Below are positions 59,578-64,000 of a stretch of 64,000 nucleotides of DNA, piece by piece (the first letter of the stretch is position 1; the number at the start of each line of letters is the position of its first letter). Origin of the DNA: Caldilineaceae bacterium (GTDB lineage Bacteria; Chloroflexota; Anaerolineae; Caldilineales; Caldilineaceae); assembly GCA_958295845.1 (NCBI GenBank), contig OY282376.1, forward strand, positions 124,001 through 188,000. The letters run 5' to 3'. Position numbers and translations under genes: made by a program. Under the pieces are notes generated by a model. It saw only the letters and a program-made list of their open reading frames with translations. It was not told where the DNA came from and searched no databases.

Positions 59578-60441
59578 GTGATTAACGAAAACTCGCCGCG
59601 CGCCTCCCAAGAAGGAGGGCATTCGACAAACCCCGCTGACGATGGCGGTTGGGTCCCCGGAGCGTCCTCCTCCGCCGGGCCGAATTCTCCTGACACGGGC
59701 AGTACACACACAGGCGCTGATAACGAGGCCGAAGTGCATCGACCCAACGCGCTCGTGCGCCACCGGCGTCAGATGCCGGTATTGAGGCCGGAAGTCATCA
59801 TTGAAATCCCCGCGCCGGTCAACAGGACCCGGCGATTTGTCTGGCTGGGCGCGCTGGCCGTTCCTCTGATCATCACCCTGATGGCACTCTCCGCGCTGGC
59901 GATTCGCTCCCAAAACGCGCCTGCGACCGCGCAGGAGGGAACCGTGGAGGCGCGGGTCTCTTTGCGTCTGACCGAAGAGTGGTCCAAGAATCAACCGCAA
60001 TATGCCGCCACCGCCGCGCTTGAGGCAACGGTGGAAGCGCGGGTGGCGCTGCGCCTGGAAGAAGAACGGGCCATCCGGGCCCAGCAGCAGTCGGCGACCG
60101 CGTCTGCGGCCGGTGAACCGGCTGCGAGCACCACCGACACCGCGGCGGCGACCCCTGCTGCCGCAGATGCCGCCCCCATCTATGCCCGTTCCTCTGCCGT
60201 GTTGAATCTCCGCCAGGGGCCCGGTCAGGCCTACGAATCGCTGGGGCTCATCCCGCCCGGTGAACGACTGCGCCTGCTCGGCCGCACGGGAGACAGCGGC
60301 TGGTTCTACGTAGCGAAGGCCGACGCTTTCTCGACCGAGGAAGTACTGGGATGGGTAGCAGGCTGGCTGGTGGATGTGCCCGGGGACCCGATGCTTCTCG
60401 AAGTTGTATCGCCGAATCCTCTGGCAACGCAGCGCGAGTAG
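59578..60441 (+). CDS. Single-pass membrane protein with C-terminal SH3b domain
   Basis: A 287-residue protein beginning at GTG 59578. A disordered hydrophilic N-terminus (about 1-85) precedes one TM helix (FVWLGALAVPLIITLMALSA). Next comes a helical region with two TVEARVxLRL repeats (about 120-165), an Ala/Thr linker and a bacterial SH3 domain (YARSSAVLNLRQGPGQAYES to GWVAGWLVD). The SH3b would lie outside the membrane and bind cell-wall or peptide ligands. No enzymatic domain is seen. The 13-bp array upstream may regulate it. Function unknown. Confidence 0.82.
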   Translation: MINENSPRASQEGGHSTNPADDGGWVPGASSSAGPNSPDTGSTHTGADNEAEVHRPNALVRHRRQMPVLRPEVIIEIPAPVNRTRRFVWLGALAVPLIITLMALSALAIRSQNAPATAQEGTVEARVSLRLTEEWSKNQPQYAATAALEATVEARVALRLEEERAIRAQQQSATASAAGEPAASTTDTAAATPAAADAAPIYARSSAVLNLRQGPGQAYESLGLIPPGERLRLLGRTGDSGWFYVAKADAFSTEEVLGWVAGWLVDVPGDPMLLEVVSPNPLATQRE

Positions 60442-60560
60442 CCGTCGTGAAAGCTGTGAACTGGTGAAAGGCCCCCGCTCTCAACTAGCGCAGGGGTAGC
60501 GCTTGTGAGGTAGCGCTTGTTAAAACTGTTCTCCAGTCCTGCGCCGCCGCCGCGTATGCC

Positions 60561-61832
60561 CTACAGCCCCAGCGCGTCGTCGATCTCCTCCTGGTAGGTG
60601 CGCACCGCGCCGGACAACACCTCCTCAAGCTCAACAGTACGCCCGACAGCCGCGGATTCGTACGCGCCCAGAATGGCAGCCACCGCGATCATGCCGTCGC
60701 GGCCGTCGACTTCCGGCGCGCGTCCCTGCAAAATTGCTTCAGCGAAGTCGTGATATTCGATCGCCAGCAGCCTGGCGTCCAGCGCCATCTCGGCGTGGGA
60801 TACGTCGGGCAAATCATAGGCAACGCCGTCCTCGCCGAACAACCGGGCGGTGACGTCGTTCAGAGAGAAGTCGGGCAGCAGGCCCAGGATCTCCTTGCCC
60901 TCCAACGTCCGCCCCTCCAGCTGCAGCCGCACCGCGCCGCCCGTCCGGTCCCGCGGAATGTCCAGCGCGCCGCGGCGGCCGTGAACACTGCGTTCAAAAC
61001 GGCGGCTGCCCCTGGCGCCGTCCAGGTGTGAGAACTGCACTGTCGCGCCCGACTGCATCACATACTGGGCGAGGATGGAGTCCTCGCCCGTGGCATCGAC
61101 CGTTTCCGGGTAGGTGGGCGTCTGCTCGCGGTACGAGATCAGCGGGTGATTCTCGGCGACGGGGCGGCGGCGGACCGGCTCCACGATCAGGCCCCGCCCG
61201 AAGATGCGCGCGTATTCGCCGAGATAGTAGCGGATGATATCGGCGTAATGAACGCCCATGTCCAGGCCGATCGCCCCCTTCTCTTTCAGGTGCCGCCAGG
61301 GCGTGGCGGCCATCACATCGTTGCCGCCGAGCGAAGTCTGGATCATGAGCAGAGGGTCATCCAGGAGTCCGGCGTCGATCACGGCGCGCACCATGCGGTT
61401 GACCGGATCGCGGCGGTAGTTTTCCGCGGTGGCGAGTACAGTACCGCTCTGTTCGGCCGCGTCGATGATGCGGCGGCAGGCCCGGATGGTGATGCCCAGC
61501 GGTTTCTCCACCAGGGCGTGTTTGCCGGCCGCGAGCGCGGCGGTTGCGATTTCGTGGTGGCTGGAGCCGTCGGTAACCACATCGACGGCGGCGATATCGG
61601 GGTGGGCCAGCATGCTGTCCAGGTCGGTGAAGATCAGCGGCTTGCGATCAAACAGGCGCTCCACCTCGCCCGCGATGCGCTCGGCATTGTCGCGGTTGAT
61701 GTCGCAGACCGCCATCAACTCCACGTTCGACATGCCGGTCTCTTCCAGCGTGTGGTAGGCGATTGTGTGGCGATGGCCCATACCGCCGCAGCCGACTACA
61801 CAGATGGGAACTCGTTCACTGTTCTGGCTCAT
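60561..61832 (-). CDS. Gfo/Idh/MocA family oxidoreductase
   Basis: A 423-residue NAD(P)-dependent dehydrogenase. The Rossmann start VPICVVGCGGMGHRHTIAYH has G-C-G-G-M-G. The EKP motif is in ALVEKPLGITI (Lys catalytic), and the DMGVHYADIIRYYLG segment supplies the conserved Asp and His. The C-terminal half adds an alpha/beta domain and is longer than average. ATG 61832 (MSQNSERVP) is favoured over 61895. It lies 143 bp downstream of the ThDP enzyme on the same strand; catabolism of a sugar or inositol derivative is plausible. Confidence 0.9.
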   Translation of the reverse strand: MSQNSERVPICVVGCGGMGHRHTIAYHTLEETGMSNVELMAVCDINRDNAERIAGEVERLFDRKPLIFTDLDSMLAHPDIAAVDVVTDGSSHHEIATAALAAGKHALVEKPLGITIRACRRIIDAAEQSGTVLATAENYRRDPVNRMVRAVIDAGLLDDPLLMIQTSLGGNDVMAATPWRHLKEKGAIGLDMGVHYADIIRYYLGEYARIFGRGLIVEPVRRRPVAENHPLISYREQTPTYPETVDATGEDSILAQYVMQSGATVQFSHLDGARGSRRFERSVHGRRGALDIPRDRTGGAVRLQLEGRTLEGKEILGLLPDFSLNDVTARLFGEDGVAYDLPDVSHAEMALDARLLAIEYHDFAEAILQGRAPEVDGRDGMIAVAAILGAYESAAVGRTVELEEVLSGAVRTYQEEIDDALGL

Positions 61833-61917
61833 CGGTCTGTCCTCAAATGCACTGGCAGGTGACCGATAACCCCACAAACACCGGCCACCTGCCAATTTCC
61901 ATTATTTGCTATCTACG

Positions 61918-61960
61918 ATTCACTAATTACGATTCACTAACTACTGATCACCGCCCACTG
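61918..61960 (+). repeat. Heptanucleotide repeat, CACT type, degenerate
   Basis: ACT or ACC ends fall at 61924, 61938, 61945, 61952 and 61959, all in one 7-bp register, between the ThDP enzyme and oxidoreductase genes. Confidence 0.65.
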
Positions 61961-61975
61961 AAGTTACATATGAAG

Positions 61976-63610
61976 TTACATATTCTGTGGGATCTCCGTC
62001 TCCTTGGCGGTGATGAACTCCAGCAGCGCGGGCACGCCTTCCTTCGTCTTCTGGATGCCGCGCTCAATCGCGGGGATGATCTGGTCCGGCGTCTCGATTC
62101 TCTCGCCGTAGCCGCCGAAGGCCTCGGCCATCTTGGCGTAGTTGCCGGAGATATCGGTCGAGCCGTACTTCTGTTGCGAGACCGGCATGATCGGAATCTC
62201 GATCGCCATCGAGAAGTTGTTGAACAGGACGGACAGAATGGGGATGCGCTCCCGCACCGCGGTCTCGAAGTCCATGCCGGTGAAGCCGATGGCGGCGTCG
62301 CCCCACACGTTGATGCAGAGTTTATCGGGGCAGAACAGTTTGGCGCCCATCGCCAGACCGAGGCCGTAGCCCAGCTGGGTCGTCTTGCCCCAGCCGATAT
62401 AGGAGAGCGGCGTTTCTGATTTCCAGAAGGGCGAGAGCTGATCGCGCGGGCTGCCGGCGTCGTGGGTGATGATCGTGTTGGGGACGTCGACGGTGTCGTA
62501 GAGATCGCGAATCACCCGGTACGGGGAGAGCGGGGTGCCGTCGCTGTTGCGCTTGGCCGCCCACTCGGACTCCCACTTGCCATTGGTCTCTGCAATCCTG
62601 GCGGCGACGCCGGCCTGGCGGCCGCGCGTCTGCCCGCCCAGCCGTTCCGACACGGCCGCGATCAAAGCTCGCAGCGTAAGGTCGGCGTCGCCGATGAGGG
62701 CGTGCTGGCTGGCGACGTCTTTGTTGATGTCGGCCGGATCGAGGGTGGCGTGAATGATCGTCTTGCCGGCCGGCATGCGCACACCGAAGTTGGTGAAGCT
62801 GAAGCTGCAGCCGATGCCAAGAATCACGTCGGCGTTGTTCAGGAACTCCCCCACGGCCCGCGTGTGGGAGCGGTTGGCCGAGCCGAGACTCAAAGGGTGT
62901 GTCTCGGGGAAGGCGCTCTTGCCGTTGAGTGTGGTGGTGACCGGCGCTTCCAGCAGCTCAGCCAGTTCTTTCAGGGCATCCCACGCCTTGGCGTAGTGGA
63001 CACCCTGTCCGGCATAGAGAACGGGGCTTTCCGCCGCCACCAGCATATCCGCCGCCCGTTCCACATCGGCCGGGTCCGGCCCGTAGCGCAGCCGTTGCAC
63101 GGGCTGGTAACTGAATTCCGCGACCTCGGCAGAGGAAATGTCGGCAGGGATCTCCACCAGTGCCGGCCGCGGCCGGCCGTTGCGCACCGCCGCGAACGCC
63201 CGCCGCATCGCGTCGGCCGTCATCTCCGGCGTCGTCAGCTGTTCGCTCGATTTGGTGACGGAAGCATAGCTCTGCGCGGAGTTGAAGTTGGGCTGCACCT
63301 GGTTGATCGGCCTCGGATAGCCGCCGGGCAGGACCACGATCGGGGCCGAATCGCCGAATGCCTGCGCCACGCCGCCGAAAGCGTTCTCGGAGCCGGGGCC
63401 GGACTGCATGCAGAAGACGCCGATCTTGTCGCCCGAACTCAAGCGGCTGATTGCGTCCGCCATGTGCAGGCCGATGCGCTCCTGGCGCACGATGATGGTG
63501 CGGATGTCCAGTTTAGCGGCCGACTCGATGAGATAGTTCACCGGATAGGCGAAAAGGATCTCGGTGCCCTCCTCCTTAAGGCAGTGGGCAATTACATCAA
63601 CGACTTGCAT
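61976..63610 (-). CDS. Thiamine-diphosphate-dependent enzyme, acetolactate-synthase-like large subunit
   Basis: A 544-residue enzyme with the three-domain TPP layout. The N-terminal PYR domain has the cofactor-activating Glu (E44 in VRQERIGLHMADAISR) and QSGPGSENAFGGVAQA. The central domain is PVLYAGQGVHYAKAW to about residue 330. The C-terminal PP domain has the GD...NN motif (WGDAAIGFTGMDFETAV to LFNNFS) binding Mg-ThDP. No FAD-loop call is made. Relatives include acetolactate synthase, glyoxylate carboligase and sulfoacetaldehyde acetyltransferase. AAGGAG precedes the ATG. With the neighbouring hydroxyacid dehydrogenase and oxidoreductase it may handle 2-oxo acids or sugar acids. Confidence 0.88.
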   Translation of the reverse strand: MQVVDVIAHCLKEEGTEILFAYPVNYLIESAAKLDIRTIIVRQERIGLHMADAISRLSSGDKIGVFCMQSGPGSENAFGGVAQAFGDSAPIVVLPGGYPRPINQVQPNFNSAQSYASVTKSSEQLTTPEMTADAMRRAFAAVRNGRPRPALVEIPADISSAEVAEFSYQPVQRLRYGPDPADVERAADMLVAAESPVLYAGQGVHYAKAWDALKELAELLEAPVTTTLNGKSAFPETHPLSLGSANRSHTRAVGEFLNNADVILGIGCSFSFTNFGVRMPAGKTIIHATLDPADINKDVASQHALIGDADLTLRALIAAVSERLGGQTRGRQAGVAARIAETNGKWESEWAAKRNSDGTPLSPYRVIRDLYDTVDVPNTIITHDAGSPRDQLSPFWKSETPLSYIGWGKTTQLGYGLGLAMGAKLFCPDKLCINVWGDAAIGFTGMDFETAVRERIPILSVLFNNFSMAIEIPIMPVSQQKYGSTDISGNYAKMAEAFGGYGERIETPDQIIPAIERGIQKTKEGVPALLEFITAKETEIPQNM

Positions 63611-63772
63611 GCTATGGTCTCCTTGAGTGTGGGTTCAATCCGGCGCCAGGACTTTTCGAAAAGGCTGCATTATCGCAAAAACTGCATTATGGCAGTGCAG
63701 GCATCTCGCCCGCACTGCTCAGCGTCTCCAGCTCTTGGTCTTTATGGGGAAATTCGTATTGAGGCTATTCAC

Positions 63773-64000
63773 TTAGTAGCCGCGTTCGATACCTACAGTA
63801 TTCTGTAGCGGTTCGTCATTCAGATAGCGTTTCAAGTTGTCGCTCATAATACTCCTGACATTGGAGGTGGTCTGGACCGATGAGGGCGAACTGTGCGGTG
63901 TGATGAACAGATTCGGCGCGTCCCACAGCGGATCGTCCGCGGGCAGCGGTTCAGTGGCCGCCACATCCAGCGCGGCGCCGGCCAGCTGGCCCTCCTCCAA
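63773..64000 (-). CDS. D-isomer-specific 2-hydroxyacid dehydrogenase, N-terminal part outside window
   Basis: The 75 visible residues are the C-terminus of a D-2-hydroxyacid dehydrogenase: GAALDVAATEPLPADDPLWD followed by APNLFITPHSSPSS. The catalytic His is in TPH, and the preceding A-L-D-V-x-x-x-E-P-L-P is the family signature. The frame remains open to the window edge, so the gene continues to the right and its true start is not seen. It would reduce 2-keto acids with NAD(P)H or the reverse. It precedes the ThDP enzyme on the same strand by 162 bp. Confidence 0.9.
   Translation of the reverse strand: MEEGQLAGAALDVAATEPLPADDPLWDAPNLFITPHSSPSSVQTTSNVRSIMSDNLKRYLNDEPLQNTVGIERGY

Noticed and set aside
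63611..63772. tRNA-like T-arm (GGTTCAATCC) near 63630
   Set aside because: No matching acceptor, D-arm or anticodon stem could be drawn around it.

Overview
The window reads as a GC-rich chromosomal segment of a Chloroflexota bacterium, probably Caldilineaceae-like. This is inferred from the style of the genes: several Opp/Dpp-type importers, Tat-exported lipoprotein binding proteins with a QYNEAPML segment after the lipobox, F420/FMN-type LLM oxidoreductases and many Gfo/Idh/MocA enzymes. No rRNA, tRNA, CRISPR array, integrase or transposase was recognised. The first gene (S9 peptidase) and the last (D-2-hydroxyacid dehydrogenase) run off the window ends.

Region 1 (1-33 kb, almost all + strand) looks like an uptake and degradation locus. 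Three Opp/Dpp-type ABC systems (1.9-7.7 kb complete; 12.0-16.3 kb without ATPases; 19.4-25.9 kb complete) are interleaved with two sulfatases, three related propeller-type putative glycoside hydrolases, an alpha/beta-hydrolase esterase, a phytanoyl-CoA-dioxygenase-like enzyme, a Gfo/Idh oxidoreductase, a nitrilase-superfamily amidase and an SDR. None of the hydrolases has a visible signal peptide, so the substrate (perhaps a sulfated, esterified glycoconjugate) would be imported and then dismantled in the cytoplasm. A remnant of a MalG-type sugar permease lies between the second importer and the first sulfatase. Each of the three binding-protein genes is followed by a long stem-loop containing G-U pairs.

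Region 2 (33-39.3 kb) holds an MFS transporter, an LLM flavin oxidoreductase, purN, an MGDG-synthase-like glycosyltransferase and a toxin-antitoxin patch: an orphan ribbon-helix-helix antitoxin, an orphan HicB and a complete HigBA pair.

Region 3 (39.4-48.8 kb, all - strand) holds the most interesting candidate, a six-gene operon-like run: sulfite-oxidase-like molybdoprotein, fused GTP cyclohydrolase II / RibD-type reductase, medium-chain dehydrogenase, PTPS/QueD-like protein lacking the usual catalytic Cys and His, GT4 glycosyltransferase and SAM methyltransferase. Together they suggest biosynthesis of a glycosylated and methylated pterin- or diaminopyrimidine-derived compound. Upstream are a FabF-type ketosynthase and a knotted carbamoyltransferase with a carbamate kinase.

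Region 4 (49-64 kb) holds a secreted FN3 protein, a MacAB-like efflux system with its own two-component system, and a sugar-acid style group (TIM-barrel isomerase, Gfo/Idh oxidoreductase, ThDP enzyme, D-2-hydroxyacid dehydrogenase) with an SH3-domain membrane protein.

Gene junctions across the window carry short tandem repeats with an exact 7-bp period (AAAACT, CCACT, CAATA and CTCTCCT types). Similar heptads also occur inside the linker-coding parts of two genes. Coordinates and motifs were read by eye; no homology search or folding program was run.
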